Shown in pieces: positions 26,441 through 36,309 of a stretch of 64,000 bases of DNA. Position 1 is the stretch's first letter, and each line of letters opens with the position of its first letter. The position numbers were made by a program, and so were the translations under genes. Below the pieces are notes generated by a model. The model was not told where the DNA came from, made no database searches, and worked only from the letters and a program-made list of their open reading frames with translations. Source of the stretch: Arthrobacter sp. Soil763 (GTDB lineage Bacteria > Actinomycetota > Actinomycetes > Actinomycetales > Micrococcaceae); NCBI RefSeq assembly GCF_001428365.1, contig NZ_LMSH01000004.1:352967-416966 (forward strand), written 5' to 3'.

Positions 26441-27571
26441 TCAGCCTCCGATGGCGCTCATGCTGCGGTCCGGCTGGACGAAGTCCGGTGCGTCCAGTCC
26501 GACGTGGTCCATGCCGTGGGCCTTGGGCTTGAGCCACATCGCATCCTGCCAGCGTTCGGCGAGCTGCCCGTCGGTGGCGCCGCTGCGCAGCAGGCCCAGC
26601 AGGTCCGTCTCCTCGCGGGAGAACAGGCAGCTCATGATCTTGCCCTCGGCCGTGATCCGGGTGCGCCGGCAGTCGGCGCAGAACGGCTCGGTCACCGAGG
26701 CGATGATCCCCACGGTCCCGAGCACCGGGCCGGCGGCCTGGTCCGTGCCGGGCACCCGGGCGCGGACCTCGAAGCGTTCGGCCGGGGCGCCGTCGCGCTC
26801 CCGGGGATCGGCGCTGAGCACGTAGTCAGCGGACAGCAGCTCCCGGATCTCGGCGGCCGTGATCATGTTTCGGCGCGTCCAGCCGTGGTCGGCGTCCAAG
26901 GGCATCTGTTCGATGAACCGCAGTTCATACCCGCGCTCCAGCGCCCATGCCAGCAGGGCCGGCGACTCGGCGTCGTTGATCCCGCGCATCAGCACCGCGT
27001 TGAGCTTCACGGGTCCCAGCCCGGCGGCCCAGGCGGCGTCGACGCCGGCCAGCACACGGTCCAGGAACGGCCTCCGGGTCAGCTTGGTGAAGGTCTCCTC
27101 GTGCAGGGAGTCCAGCGAGACGTTGATCCGGGTGAGCCCGGCGGCCTTCAGCCCGGCAGCTTTCTTGTCCAGGCCCACGGCGTTGGTGGTCATCGAGATG
27201 GGCAGGTCGGGGTGCTCCGAGCGAAGGGCGGAAATGATGTCCAGCAGGTCGGCCCGGACCAGCGGTTCCCCGCCGGTCAGGCGCAGTTCGCGCACACCCA
27301 GCAGGCTGACGCCGACGCGGACGATCCGGACAATTTCCTCCGCCGTCATGACGGCCTGCTTGGCCAGCCACTCAAGGCCCTCGGCCGGCATGCAGTAGGT
27401 GCAGCGCAGATTGCATTTGTCCGTCAGGGACAGCCGCATGTCCGTGGCGGTGCGGCCGTACCTGTCAACGAGTCCGGCGGGCATTCCGGCCGGCCGCCCG
27501 GCGGGCGCCGGAAGGTCCGTGCCGGAGCCGCCGGCGGAGCGGGGCTGGGGCATGCCAAGCTGAACACTCAT
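26441..27571 (-). CDS. moaA: GTP 3',8-cyclase
   Basis: This 376 aa radical SAM enzyme starts molybdopterin synthesis from GTP. The N-terminal [4Fe-4S] motif is DKCNLRCTYCMPAEG. The C-terminal second cluster motif is FCADCRRTRITAEGKIMSCLFS. The protein ends in the conserved Gly-Gly (SAIGG) needed for activity. It is divergent from moeA across a 120-base promoter gap and is followed by moaD. Confidence 0.96.
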   Translation of the reverse strand: MSVQLGMPQPRSAGGSGTDLPAPAGRPAGMPAGLVDRYGRTATDMRLSLTDKCNLRCTYCMPAEGLEWLAKQAVMTAEEIVRIVRVGVSLLGVRELRLTGGEPLVRADLLDIISALRSEHPDLPISMTTNAVGLDKKAAGLKAAGLTRINVSLDSLHEETFTKLTRRPFLDRVLAGVDAAWAAGLGPVKLNAVLMRGINDAESPALLAWALERGYELRFIEQMPLDADHGWTRRNMITAAEIRELLSADYVLSADPRERDGAPAERFEVRARVPGTDQAAGPVLGTVGIIASVTEPFCADCRRTRITAEGKIMSCLFSREETDLLGLLRSGATDGQLAERWQDAMWLKPKAHGMDHVGLDAPDFVQPDRSMSAIGG

Positions 27572-27691
27572 AAAGTCAGGCTACGCCACTGCGGGCCGGG
27601 CATCACGCCCCCCGCCGCGGGAGATTCGGCGCCCGCCGCCCGGTTACAGTAAACCTGACGCCCCGCCCGCCGAGCCGAAGGCCAGGAACCC

Positions 27692-28909
27692 ATGCACCAC
27701 ACCGCACACAGGACCGTGACCGTCGAAGCGCACCGGGCCAAGGTGCGTGCGCTGCTGGCCCCGCTGGCGGACCGGGTCGAGACGGTGCCGCTCCGGGACG
27801 CCCTGGGCCGCGGTCTGGCCGCCGACGTCGTCGCCCCGCTTGACCTTCCGCCGTTCGCCAACTCGCAGATGGACGGCTTCGCGGTCCGCAGCGCGGACCT
27901 TCCCGACGGCGGCGCCGAACTGCGCGTCGCTGCTCCCGTCCCGGCCGGGGCCGAACCCGCACCCCTCGTCCCCGGCAGCGCCGCGCCGATCATGACGGGT
28001 GCGATGATCCCGGCCGGCGCCGACGCCGTCGTCCCCATTGAGCAGGCGCTCCCGGACTCCTTCCCGGCCCCGGGCGCGGCCGCGACCGTCCGGCTGCCCG
28101 GCACGCCGGCCGGAAACTACGTCCGCGACGCCGGCAGCGACATCGCCGCGGGAGCGACGGCCCTTGCTGCCGGCACCTTCCTGGGCCCCGGCCAGCTCGG
28201 CCTGCTCGCCGCCCTGGGCCTCACCGAGGTCCCCGTGCACGCCGCGCCACGGGTGCTGCTCGTGACCACCGGGGATGAGGTCGTGGAGCCCGGCAGCCCG
28301 CTGGAGCCCGGCAGGATCTACGACGCCAACGGCACCCTGCTCGAAGCGTCCCTGCGCCAGGCCGGCGTGGCCGTCACCCGCACCGGCATCTCCGCCGACA
28401 ACCCGGACGAGCTGGCGCAGCTGCTGCACCGGCACGCACCGGAAGTGGACCTGGTGATCACCACCGGGGGAGTCAGCAAGGGCGCCTACGAGGTGGTGCG
28501 GCAGGCGCTGGCGGACCACGACGTCGAATTCGGGCCGGTCGCGATGCAGCCGGGCGGACCGCAGGGGCTGGGCAGCTTCGAGGGGGTGCCGGTCCTGGCC
28601 TTCCCCGGGAACCCGGTCAGCTGCCTGGTCTCCTTTGAGATGTTCCTCCGGCCCGTACTTTCCGGGCTCCTCGGGGCGCCGGCGCCCCGGCCCGTGGTGC
28701 GGGGCCGCCTTGCCGAGGCCCTGAGTTCACCGGAGGCCAAGCACCAGGTCCGGCGCGGCAGCCTCGGCCCGGACGGCACCGTCAGCCTGGTCGGCGGCGC
28801 GGGCTCCCACCTGGTGCATGCGCTCGCCCGCTCGAACGTCCTGGTCCAGGTCCCGGCGGGAACGGCGGCGCTCGCCGGGGGCGATGAGGTGGAAGTATGG
28901 ATACTGTGA
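27692..28909 (+). CDS. moeA: Molybdopterin molybdenumtransferase
   Basis: This 405 aa enzyme inserts molybdate into adenylylated molybdopterin. Recognisable blocks are [50 protein letters not shown] and [19 protein letters not shown], with [14 protein letters not shown] text near the end ([16 protein letters not shown]). The start is ATG 27692. It overlaps moaC by 13 bases and leads a four-gene operon. Confidence 0.95.
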   Translation: MHHTAHRTVTVEAHRAKVRALLAPLADRVETVPLRDALGRGLAADVVAPLDLPPFANSQMDGFAVRSADLPDGGAELRVAAPVPAGAEPAPLVPGSAAPIMTGAMIPAGADAVVPIEQALPDSFPAPGAAATVRLPGTPAGNYVRDAGSDIAAGATALAAGTFLGPGQLGLLAALGLTEVPVHAAPRVLLVTTGDEVVEPGSPLEPGRIYDANGTLLEASLRQAGVAVTRTGISADNPDELAQLLHRHAPEVDLVITTGGVSKGAYEVVRQALADHDVEFGPVAMQPGGPQGLGSFEGVPVLAFPGNPVSCLVSFEMFLRPVLSGLLGAPAPRPVVRGRLAEALSSPEAKHQVRRGSLGPDGTVSLVGGAGSHLVHALARSNVLVQVPAGTAALAGGDEVEVWIL

Positions 28910-29421
28910 GCGAAACAGAGAACCCCACCCCGAAGGGTCCAGCCTCCCCGGACCAGGCTGTCCTGACCCATCTCCGCCAGGACGGCACCGCCCAGATGGT
29001 CGACGTGTCCAACAAGGCCGAGACCACGCGGGAGGCCACCGCCACCGCCACGGTCAACAGCACCGCCGAGGTGCTGGCCCTGCTCGGCGCCGGAGAGCTG
29101 CCCAAGGGCGACGCGCTCGCGGTCGCCCGCGTCGCCGGCATCCTGGCCGCCAAGAAGACCCCGGACCTGATTCCGCTCTGCCACCCGCTGCCGCTGACCA
29201 AGGTCACCGTCGATTTTGAGCTCGACGCCGAGTCCGTCACCGTGTTCGCCACGGTCAAGACCCGCGGGGTGACCGGCGTGGAGATGGAAGCGCTCACCGC
29301 GGTGTCCGTCGCGGCCCTGAGCGTGTACGACATGATCAAGGCCGTGGACAAGCACGCGGTCCTGACCGACATCAAGGTGCTGGCCAAGAGCGGCGGCAAG
29401 AGCGGGGACTGGACCCTGTGA
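28897..29421 (+). CDS. moaC: Cyclic pyranopterin monophosphate synthase
   Basis: This 174 aa enzyme works with MoaA to make cyclic pyranopterin monophosphate. The family text is [18 protein letters not shown], then [16 protein letters not shown] and [21 protein letters not shown]. The start is ATG 28897, with GTG 28906 as a shorter alternative. The stop overlaps the next gene (GTGA). Confidence 0.95.
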   Translation: MDTVSETENPTPKGPASPDQAVLTHLRQDGTAQMVDVSNKAETTREATATATVNSTAEVLALLGAGELPKGDALAVARVAGILAAKKTPDLIPLCHPLPLTKVTVDFELDAESVTVFATVKTRGVTGVEMEALTAVSVAALSVYDMIKAVDKHAVLTDIKVLAKSGGKSGDWTL

Positions 29422-29939
29422 CCGGCATGAACCAGCCCGACCCGCACCGCCACGGCGAAGCCACCGGCCGCAAGGCGGGCATCGTGATCGCGTCCACCCG
29501 CGCCGCCGCCGGCATCTACGAGGACCTCACCGGCCCGGTCATCGCCGACTGGCTGACCGAGCACGGCTTCGAGCCCTTCCCCGCGATGGTCGTGCCCGAC
29601 GGCGAGCCCGTCGGGGCCGCCCTGCGCGCGCTGCTGACCCAGCACCCCGCCGTCATCATCACCAGCGGCGGCACCGGCCTGAGCCCGACCGACGCGACGC
29701 CGGAACAGACCCTGCCGCTGCTGGACCGGGAAATCCCCGGCATCATGGAGGGCCTGCGCAGCGCGGGCACCGCCAAGACCCCGATGGCCATGCTCAGCCG
29801 CGGCCACGCCGGGGCCGCCGGCAGCACCTTTATCGTCAACCTCCCGGGGTCACCGAAGGGCGTCATGGACGGCCTCAGCGTCCTGGACCCGATCCTGGGC
29901 CACCTCTGCGACCAGCTGGAAGGCAGCCATGGACACTGA
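29418..29939 (+). CDS. Molybdopterin adenylyltransferase (MogA/MoaB type)
   Basis: This 173 aa MoCF-domain protein adenylylates molybdopterin before metal insertion. The substrate-binding block is [20 protein letters not shown], followed by the [10 protein letters not shown] and [13 protein letters not shown] segments. Whether it is MogA- or MoaB-type cannot be decided from sequence reading alone, so no symbol is given. It overlaps moaC by 4 bases and moaE by 11 bases. Confidence 0.92.
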   Translation: MTGMNQPDPHRHGEATGRKAGIVIASTRAAAGIYEDLTGPVIADWLTEHGFEPFPAMVVPDGEPVGAALRALLTQHPAVIITSGGTGLSPTDATPEQTLPLLDREIPGIMEGLRSAGTAKTPMAMLSRGHAGAAGSTFIVNLPGSPKGVMDGLSVLDPILGHLCDQLEGSHGH

Positions 29940-30408
29940 ACCGGGCACCGAATCCGCCTTTGAAATCGTCCACGCCGTGCTCAGCGCCGAACCCATCTCG
30001 GTGGACCTGGCCATCGCCGCGGTCGAATCCGACACGGCCGGCGCCGTCGTCAGCTTCAGCGGCGTGGTCCGCAACCACGACGGCGGCCAACCGGTCCAGC
30101 GGCTCAGCTACAGCGCGCACCCCACCGCGCACCAGGTGATGACCGACGTCGTCGCTCAGCTCGTCGCCGAGCAGGCCCCCGCCGGTGCGGGAGCACCGTC
30201 CCAGCCGGTGAAGATCTGGGCCGCACACCGGACCGGGATGCTGGAGATCGGCGATCCCGCCCTGGTCTGCGCCGTCTCGGCCGCCCACCGCGGACAGGCC
30301 TTCGCGGTCTGCGCCGAGCTCGTGGACCGGATCAAGGCGCAGGTTCCGATCTGGAAGGAACAGTTCTTCACCGACGGCACCGTCGAGTGGGTCGGGGCGG
30401 GGGAGTAA
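29929..30408 (+). CDS. moaE: Molybdopterin synthase catalytic subunit
   Basis: This 159 aa large subunit of molybdopterin synthase has the family blocks GAVVSFSGVVRNHDGG, IWAAHRTGMLEIGDPALV, AAHRGQAFAVCAELVDRIK and PIWKEQFF, the last with the catalytic lysine. It is the last gene of the moeA-moaC-mog-moaE operon. Its partner MoaD is on the opposite strand of the same cluster. Confidence 0.95.
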   Translation: MDTEPGTESAFEIVHAVLSAEPISVDLAIAAVESDTAGAVVSFSGVVRNHDGGQPVQRLSYSAHPTAHQVMTDVVAQLVAEQAPAGAGAPSQPVKIWAAHRTGMLEIGDPALVCAVSAAHRGQAFAVCAELVDRIKAQVPIWKEQFFTDGTVEWVGAGE

Positions 30409-30460
30409 CGCCGCCGTCCCGGTTCAGGCCGGGGCCCCGCCCGGCGGTAGGGTTGATGCC

Positions 30461-31219
30461 ATGACCGAACAACTCGCCGTCGCCGTCCTGGGCGCCACCG
30501 GGCGCATGGGTGCCGAGGCCGTCAAGGCCGTGGAAGCCGCCGCAGACCTCACCCTCGTCGCCGCCCTCGGCCGGAACGATTCCCTCGACACCCTGGTGGA
30601 CTCCGGAGCCCGGATCGTGGTGGACCTGACGGTGCCCGAGAGCACCGAGGCGAACGTCCGGTTCGCCGTCGAGCACGGCATGCACGCCGTCGTCGGCACC
30701 ACCGGCTGGGACGCCGAACGGCTGGAGCGGCTGCAGGCCCTGCTCGCCGGACGGCCCGGCACCGGCGTCCTGATCGCCCCCAACTTCGCCCTCGGCTCGG
30801 TCCTGGCCTCCGCCTTCGCCGCCAAGGCCGCCCGCTACTTCGAGTCGGTCGAAATCATCGAGCTGCACCACCCGGACAAGGTGGACGCCCCCTCCGGCAC
30901 CGCCGTGCGCACCGCCCAGCTGATCGCCGCCGAGCGCGCCGACGCCGGCGTCGCGGCCAGCCCGGACGCCACCACGAGCGAACGTCCCGGCGCGCGGGGC
31001 TGCGAGGTCGACGGCGTCCGGGTCCACAGCGTCCGGCTGCGGGGCCTCGTAGCCCATCAGGAAGTCCTCCTCGGCGGCGCCGGGGAGCAGCTGACCTTCC
31101 GCCACGACTCCTTCGACCGGGCCTCCTTCATGCCCGGTGTGTTGCTGGGGGTGCGCAACGTCGCGGGCCACCCGGGGCTGACCGTGGGCCTGGACGGCTA
31201 CCTGGACCTGGGCCTCTGA
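30461..31219 (+). CDS. dapB: 4-hydroxy-tetrahydrodipicolinate reductase
   Basis: This 252 aa NAD(P)H-dependent reductase acts in lysine/diaminopimelate synthesis. The nucleotide-binding N-terminus is VAVLGATGRMGAEAVKAVE. The substrate/catalytic block is IIELHHPDKVDAPSGTAVRTA. The start is ATG 30461, and a TAGGGT element lies 10 bases upstream. Its stop abuts the next gene. dapA and dapF lie further along in the same window. Confidence 0.96.
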   Translation: MTEQLAVAVLGATGRMGAEAVKAVEAAADLTLVAALGRNDSLDTLVDSGARIVVDLTVPESTEANVRFAVEHGMHAVVGTTGWDAERLERLQALLAGRPGTGVLIAPNFALGSVLASAFAAKAARYFESVEIIELHHPDKVDAPSGTAVRTAQLIAAERADAGVAASPDATTSERPGARGCEVDGVRVHSVRLRGLVAHQEVLLGGAGEQLTFRHDSFDRASFMPGVLLGVRNVAGHPGLTVGLDGYLDLGL

Positions 31220-31701
31220 TGGCGGACGTCCTGGCGGTCCTGAAGGCCAACCGCACCAAGATCTGGGTCGGTGCGGTGACGCTTCTGCTGGTCTTTTACC
31301 TGGTGGTGTCCCTGCAGCGCTCGGTGCTGCTGTTGGGGGATCCGAATCCGGTGGCGAAGGCCCTTGGACTGGCATACCTGGTGCTGCCGGTGGTCGGGGC
31401 GTGGGCTCTGGTGCGGGAGCTGCTCTTCGGCGCCCGGACCGAGGAACTGGCGAAGATCCTGGGGGCCGAGGGCGGCCTGCCGGAGGACACCCTGCCGCGC
31501 ACCCCGGCCGGCCGGATCATCCGCGAGGCCGCGGACCGGGAATTCGTGAAGTACCAGGCCGAGGCCGAGGCCGCGCCGGAGGACTGGCGCTCGTGGTTCC
31601 GGCTCAGCTGCGCGTACGACGCCGCCGGTGACCGCAAGCGCGCCCGTGCCGCCATGCGGGACGCCGTCCGGCTGTCCCGCGCAGGCTCCCGCGGGGCCTA
31701 A
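31219..31701 (+). CDS. Membrane protein of unknown function
   Basis: This 160 aa protein has two N-terminal membrane segments (WVGAVTLLLVFYLVVSLQ and a second around AYLVLPVVGAWALVRELLFG). A soluble C-terminal domain follows, with a helical, Ala/Arg/Glu-rich sequence (DRKRARAAMRDAVRLS) that resembles a single TPR. The ATG overlaps the dapB stop. The gene is found after dapB in related actinobacteria as far as I recall. The function is unknown. Confidence 0.75.
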   Translation: MADVLAVLKANRTKIWVGAVTLLLVFYLVVSLQRSVLLLGDPNPVAKALGLAYLVLPVVGAWALVRELLFGARTEELAKILGAEGGLPEDTLPRTPAGRIIREAADREFVKYQAEAEAAPEDWRSWFRLSCAYDAAGDRKRARAAMRDAVRLSRAGSRGA

Positions 31702-32927
31702 CGACCGGGCCGGCCGCGGCCGAGCTGGTTCGCCCCGTGTCCCAGCCACTCCAGCGGCCCGCGCCACGACAGCCGGGCGAAGACGCCGCCCAGGGCCAGC
31801 GCGGCGAGCGCCTGGGCCCAATACACGCCCTCCGAGGTCCGGCCGGCCGGCAGCGGGCTGCCGTGCAGGGACGCCATGATCCACACGTGCACGGTGTACA
31901 GGCTCAACGTCATCGCGCCCGCGCCGCGCAGCGGCAGCAGCAGGTCCAGCTGCAGCCAGTCGGCGAGCCGGCCCAGCAGCAGGCACAGGCCCACGACGGC
32001 GGCAGCGACCCCCGAGGTGTGCAGCAGGTCAAGGGTGGTCCCCGAATGCGGCGCGCTGGAGGCCAGCCACCAGGGTGAACCGGACTGCTCCACGCCCGCA
32101 AGGTTCACCTGCAGCAGTCCGGCCAGCGGGTAATCGCTGCCGAGCTGCGCCTGCAGGGCCGCCCGGCCGCCCCAGTCCTCCATGAACACGGTGCCGAGCA
32201 GTTTGGCGGCCACGGCCACGGCGGTGCCGGCCGCCAGCAGCAGGAACGGCATGATCCCCGATGCCAGCGCCAGGCGGCCGATCCCCAGGCCGACCAACAG
32301 GTAGGCCAGCCATTGCAGCACCGGGTAGTAGCCGGTGAGGAAGACGTCGCCGAGCAGCCGGGCCGGGGTGGCCAGGTCCTCCCAGCCAGGGTTGTGGCCG
32401 AGCCGGAGCGGCGGGTCGGCCGCCAGCAGCCAGGGCCGAAGCAGATAGGCCAGGACCGGCGAGGCGAGGATCCAGGCCGCGGCCAGGGCCCACAGGCGCT
32501 TGACGCCCAGGCCCAGGAACGGCAGCACACAGAGGAACAGCACCGCGTAATGGACCAGGATCACGGCGATGTTGACCTCCAGCCCGCCCAGGGAAAGCCC
32601 GACGGCGGCGACCACCAGCGCCCGGAGCGCCACGCCGCGGCGGGCCGCCCACAGCGGCCGGCCCTCCAGCGGGCGCTCCCTTCCCGTTGAGAGGGCCAGG
32701 CCGATTCCCGCGAGGACCGCGAACAGGGCGGCGGCGCGGCCGGAGAATGCCAGTCCGACCCAGGTCGGGGTCAGCTGCGCGTCGGCCTCGAAGGTGGGGA
32801 GCACATGGGTGGCCATCATGCCCAGCAGCGCGAGGCCGCGCGCGGCGTCGATACCGGTCAGCCGCGGGGCCGCCGCCGTGGTCCTGGCGGTCCTGGAAGT
32901 GGTAGCCGTGCCGCGGGAAGTCATCAT
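31698..32927 (-). CDS. Multispanning membrane protein, DUF1624/DUF418-like
   Basis: This 409 aa protein has about ten hydrophobic helices. The N-terminal block [23 protein letters not shown] is typical of the acyltransferase-related heparan-alpha-glucosaminide N-acetyltransferase-like and DUF418 families. The C-terminal half contains GAGAMTLSLYTVHVWIM, the DUF418-like region. It may transfer acyl groups to cell-surface glycans, but no active site is certain. It is convergent with the preceding gene by 4 bases. Confidence 0.82.
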   Translation of the reverse strand: MMTSRGTATTSRTARTTAAAPRLTGIDAARGLALLGMMATHVLPTFEADAQLTPTWVGLAFSGRAAALFAVLAGIGLALSTGRERPLEGRPLWAARRGVALRALVVAAVGLSLGGLEVNIAVILVHYAVLFLCVLPFLGLGVKRLWALAAAWILASPVLAYLLRPWLLAADPPLRLGHNPGWEDLATPARLLGDVFLTGYYPVLQWLAYLLVGLGIGRLALASGIMPFLLLAAGTAVAVAAKLLGTVFMEDWGGRAALQAQLGSDYPLAGLLQVNLAGVEQSGSPWWLASSAPHSGTTLDLLHTSGVAAAVVGLCLLLGRLADWLQLDLLLPLRGAGAMTLSLYTVHVWIMASLHGSPLPAGRTSEGVYWAQALAALALGGVFARLSWRGPLEWLGHGANQLGRGRPGR

Positions 32928-32984
32928 CTGATCGTCTCACGGTCCCGGGCCGGCAGCGGGCGCCCCCGAGCCCGTGCGGCAGCC

Positions 32985-33013
32985 TTGTATTCGAATATAT
33001 GTTCGAATATTAT
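32985..33013 (+). promoter_or_regulatory. Promoter of the DUF222 fragment
   Basis: TTGTAT (32985-32990) and TATTAT (33008-33013) are spaced by 17 bases. The LexA box fills the spacer. The expected transcription start is at or next to ATG 33020, so the mRNA is probably leaderless. Confidence 0.65.
32991..33006. promoter_or_regulatory. LexA (SOS) box
   Basis: TCGAATATATGTTCGA is a near-perfect match to the actinobacterial LexA operator TCGAAC-N4-GTTCGA, differing only at the sixth base. It lies between the -35 and -10 elements of the DUF222-fragment promoter, where LexA would block transcription. Confidence 0.8.
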
Positions 33014-33019
33014 GGCGTT

Positions 33020-33436
33020 ATGAACCACGTATCAGGGGCCAGTCCCGCCGGGCCCAACGCTTCAGGCCCCAACGACTCAGGGCCCAATGCCTCCGGCGTC
33101 CTCAAGGCCATGAGCCCGGGAGTCGTCGACTTTCTTTTCCGGCAACTGGTTGCCGGGGAGCCGCCGGAAGACGCCAACTGGCACCGCGAGGGAACCGTCC
33201 TGGCCGAGCAGGCCCCCGGGGCCGAGTTGGCGCGGCGGCTCGCGGAAACGGACCTTGAAGCGCTGACCCCGACAGAACTGTTCGACTACGTCCGCGCTGC
33301 GCAGCGCCTGGCGGGTTGGGCGGAGGCTCTGCGGGTGGAGGCCGTGGGCCGTTACTGCGCCGCGCCTGCCTCGAGTCCTGCCCCGCGTCCGGCGCCGCTT
33401 CCCGGGCCCGGAATGGCCGGTGCGGAGGAGGGCTGA
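33020..33436 (+). CDS. DUF222 N-terminal fragment under SOS control
   Basis: This 138 aa ORF carries only the N-terminal portion of a DUF222/13E12-type protein: LTPTELFDYVRAAQRLAGWAEALRVEAVGRY. It then ends in a Pro/Ala-rich tail (PAPRPAPLPGPG) and a stop. The rest of DUF222 and the HNH domain are absent, so this is either a 3'-truncated gene or a short product in its own right. The N-terminus includes a repetitive ASGPN-type segment. I chose ATG 33020, which fits a leaderless transcript; ATG 32999 lies inside the LexA box. dapA follows after 64 bases. Confidence 0.65.
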   Translation: MNHVSGASPAGPNASGPNDSGPNASGVLKAMSPGVVDFLFRQLVAGEPPEDANWHREGTVLAEQAPGAELARRLAETDLEALTPTELFDYVRAAQRLAGWAEALRVEAVGRYCAAPASSPAPRPAPLPGPGMAGAEEG

Positions 33437-33500
33437 CTTTGACGCGCATCACGCCGCCGCCATTGTCCTAACCGGCGGGGGACAGGGTAACGTTTTTCCC

Positions 33501-34409
33501 ATGGCTGACTCTGACATTCGCTCTTACACGTTCGGAACCCTTGTGACCGCCATGGTCACTCCGTTCACCAACGACGGTGAGGTCGACTACAAGCAGTCCG
33601 CAGAGCTGGCCGCGAAGCTCGTTGACGATGGCAATGATGCCCTCGTCATTTCCGGCACTACCGGCGAAACCTCCACGCTGGAGGATGACGAAAAGGAAAA
33701 ACTGTTCCGCGTCATCGTAGAGGCGGTCGGGGACCGGGCCAAGGTAATCGCCGGCACCGGTACCAACCACACCTCGCACTCGATCGAGATGGCTAAGCGG
33801 GCCGCCAAGGCGGGCGCCCACGGCCAGCTCATCGTCACCCCGTACTACAACAAGCCGAGCCAGGCCGGCATCCAGGCGCACATCGAAGCCGTAAGCGACG
33901 CCGCGGACCTGCCGGTCATGGTGTACGACATCCCCGGCCGCGCCGGTGTGCCGATCCTGCCGGAAACCATGATCCGGCTCGCCGAGCACCCCCGCATCGT
34001 CGCCCTCAAGGACGCCAAGGCCGACTTCGCGGCCGTTACCCGGGTGATGGCCAATACCGACCTGGACGTCTACTCCGGCGACGACGGGCTGACCCTGCCG
34101 TGGATGGCGGCCGGTGCCGTTGGGCTCGTCAGCGTCTCGGCCCACGTAGCCACCCGGCAGTACCGTGCGATGATTGATGCCGCACTTGCGGGCGATTTCG
34201 CCACCGCCCGCACCATACATTTCGAACTGGACCCCGTGGTCCGTGCAGTGATGACCCACATCCAGGGTGCCGTCGCTGCGAAACAGGTTCTTAAGTGGCA
34301 GGGTGTCCTGCCCAACTCGGTTGTCCGTTTGCCCCTCGTGGAGCCGGGCGAAGCCGAGATCGAAACAATCCGCGAGGACTTGGCGGAAGCAGGACTCGTC
34401 TTCTCCTGA
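33501..34409 (+). CDS. dapA: 4-hydroxy-tetrahydrodipicolinate synthase
   Basis: This 302 aa class I aldolase condenses pyruvate with aspartate semialdehyde in lysine/diaminopimelate synthesis. Blocks are GTLVTAMVTPFTNDGEVD, ISGTTGETSTLEDDEK, VMVYDIPGRAGVPI with the catalytic tyrosine, and IVALKDAKADF with the Schiff-base lysine. I chose ATG 33501 because the protein then begins as in relatives; the in-frame extension upstream has no homology. RNase J follows after 57 bases, an order common in actinobacteria. Confidence 0.96.
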   Translation: MADSDIRSYTFGTLVTAMVTPFTNDGEVDYKQSAELAAKLVDDGNDALVISGTTGETSTLEDDEKEKLFRVIVEAVGDRAKVIAGTGTNHTSHSIEMAKRAAKAGAHGQLIVTPYYNKPSQAGIQAHIEAVSDAADLPVMVYDIPGRAGVPILPETMIRLAEHPRIVALKDAKADFAAVTRVMANTDLDVYSGDDGLTLPWMAAGAVGLVSVSAHVATRQYRAMIDAALAGDFATARTIHFELDPVVRAVMTHIQGAVAAKQVLKWQGVLPNSVVRLPLVEPGEAEIETIREDLAEAGLVFS

Positions 34410-34466
34410 TCCGGCCCAGCCAGATTGCCGAGGACGTTGCCTGTTCCGCCTGGAAAGTAGCGAACT

Positions 34467-36158
34467 ATGACCCAAACTGCCCTGCCCGGCCTTGTGACGC
34501 CGCCGAAGCTGCCCAGGAACACCCTGCGTATCGTGCCGCTCGGCGGCCTCGGCGAGATCGGCCGCAACATGACCGTCTTCGAAATCGACGGCAAGCTGCT
34601 CGTCGTCGACTGCGGTGTCCTCTTCCCGGAGGAGACCCAGCCCGGCGTCGACCTGATCCTGCCCGATTTCTCCTACATCGAGAACCGGCTCGACGACATC
34701 GTCGCGGTGATCCTCACCCACGGCCACGAGGACCACATCGGCGCCGTGCCCTACCTGCTGCGCCTGCGCAACGACATCCCGGTGGTCGGCTCCCAGCTGA
34801 CCCTGGCGCTGATTGAAGCCAAGCTCCAGGAGCACCGGATCAAGCCGGCGACCATGATCGTCAGCGAGGGCCAGGTCCAGAAGTTCGGCCCGTTCGAATG
34901 CGAATTCGTCGCCGTCAACCACTCCATCCCGGACGCCCTCGCCGTCTTCCTGCGCACCGCCGGCGGCACCGTCCTGCACACCGGCGACTTCAAGATGGAC
35001 CAACTGCCCCTCGACGGCCGGATCACCGACCTGCGGCACTTCGCCAAGCTCGGCGAGGAGGGCGTGGACCTGTTCATGTCCGACTCCACCAACGCGGACG
35101 TTCCCGGCTTCACCACCGCGGAAAAGGAAATCGGCCCCACCCTGGACCGGCTCTTCGGCCAGGCCTCCAAGCGGATCATCGTGGCCTCCTTCTCCTCGCA
35201 CGTCCACCGTGTGCAGCAGGTCCTCGACGCCGCCGCCAACCACAACCGCAAGGTGGCCTTCGTCGGCCGCTCCATGGTGCGCAACATGGCCATCGCGGCG
35301 AAGCTCGGCTACCTTGAGGTCCCCGCCGGCATCCTCGTGGACATCAAGAACATCGACAACCTGCCGGACAACCGCGTGGTCCTCATGTCCACCGGCTCCC
35401 AGGGTGAACCGATGGCGGCGCTGTCCCGGATGGCCAACGGGGACCACCGCGTCGTCGTCGGCCAGGGCGACACCGTCATCCTCGCCTCCAGCTTGATCCC
35501 GGGCAACGAGAACGCCGTCTTCCGCATCATCAACGGCCTCCTCAAGCTCGGTGCCGACGTCATCCACAAGGGCAACGCCAAGGTCCACGTCTCCGGCCAC
35601 GCCGCGGCGGGCGAGCTGCAGTACTGCTACAACATCCTCGAGCCGCTGAACGCGATGCCGGTCCACGGCGAGACCCGCCACCTGATCGCCAACGGCAGGA
35701 TCGCCCTCGAATCCGGTGTCCCGGAGGAAAGTATCCTGCTGGCCGACAACGGCACCGTGATCGACCTCCGCGAGCACCAGGCCGACATCGTCGGCCAGGT
35801 CGAGGTGGGCTTCGTCTACGTGGACGGCTCCAGCGTCGGTGAAGTCACTGAAGCGGACCTCAAGGACCGCCAGACCCTGGGCGATGAGGGCTTCATCTCG
35901 ATCATCACGGTCATCCACCGGGCCACCGGCAAGGTCGTCTCCGGCCCGGAGATCCACGCCCGCGGTGTCGCGGAGGACGACTCCGTCTTCGACGAGATCA
36001 TCCCCAAGATCAACGCCGCCCTTGAGGAAGCCGTGCAGAACCACGCGGACCACACCACGCACCAGCTGCAGCAGGTCGTCCGTCGCGTCATCGGCACCTG
36101 GGTCAACCGCAAGCTGCGCCGCAAGCCGATGATCATCCCGGTGGTCCTGGAGGCGTAG
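34467..36158 (+). CDS. rnj: Ribonuclease J
   Basis: This 563 aa metallo-beta-lactamase/beta-CASP ribonuclease acts in RNA processing and decay. The metal motif is ILTHGHEDHIGAVPY, and later histidines are in VNHSIPDALAV and LHTGDFKMDQ. The beta-CASP region carries SDSTNADVPG and FSSHVHRVQQV, and VSGHAAAGEL completes the site. A C-terminal domain follows. The start is ATG 34467. It sits directly downstream of dapA and upstream of ftsK. Confidence 0.95.
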   Translation: MTQTALPGLVTPPKLPRNTLRIVPLGGLGEIGRNMTVFEIDGKLLVVDCGVLFPEETQPGVDLILPDFSYIENRLDDIVAVILTHGHEDHIGAVPYLLRLRNDIPVVGSQLTLALIEAKLQEHRIKPATMIVSEGQVQKFGPFECEFVAVNHSIPDALAVFLRTAGGTVLHTGDFKMDQLPLDGRITDLRHFAKLGEEGVDLFMSDSTNADVPGFTTAEKEIGPTLDRLFGQASKRIIVASFSSHVHRVQQVLDAAANHNRKVAFVGRSMVRNMAIAAKLGYLEVPAGILVDIKNIDNLPDNRVVLMSTGSQGEPMAALSRMANGDHRVVVGQGDTVILASSLIPGNENAVFRIINGLLKLGADVIHKGNAKVHVSGHAAAGELQYCYNILEPLNAMPVHGETRHLIANGRIALESGVPEESILLADNGTVIDLREHQADIVGQVEVGFVYVDGSSVGEVTEADLKDRQTLGDEGFISIITVIHRATGKVVSGPEIHARGVAEDDSVFDEIIPKINAALEEAVQNHADHTTHQLQQVVRRVIGTWVNRKLRRKPMIIPVVLEA

Positions 36159-36309
36159 TCCCGGCAGCACCGCACCACACCGTCGGCCTCCCCGGCCGGC
36201 CCCCGCCACCGTGCGGCGGCCCGCGGGGGAGGCCGACGGCGTTCCAACATGGTCCCGCCCGGCCCGGAAATCCGGGGAAACCGGGCGCCGGTCGGGTACC
36301 GTAGCGGGT

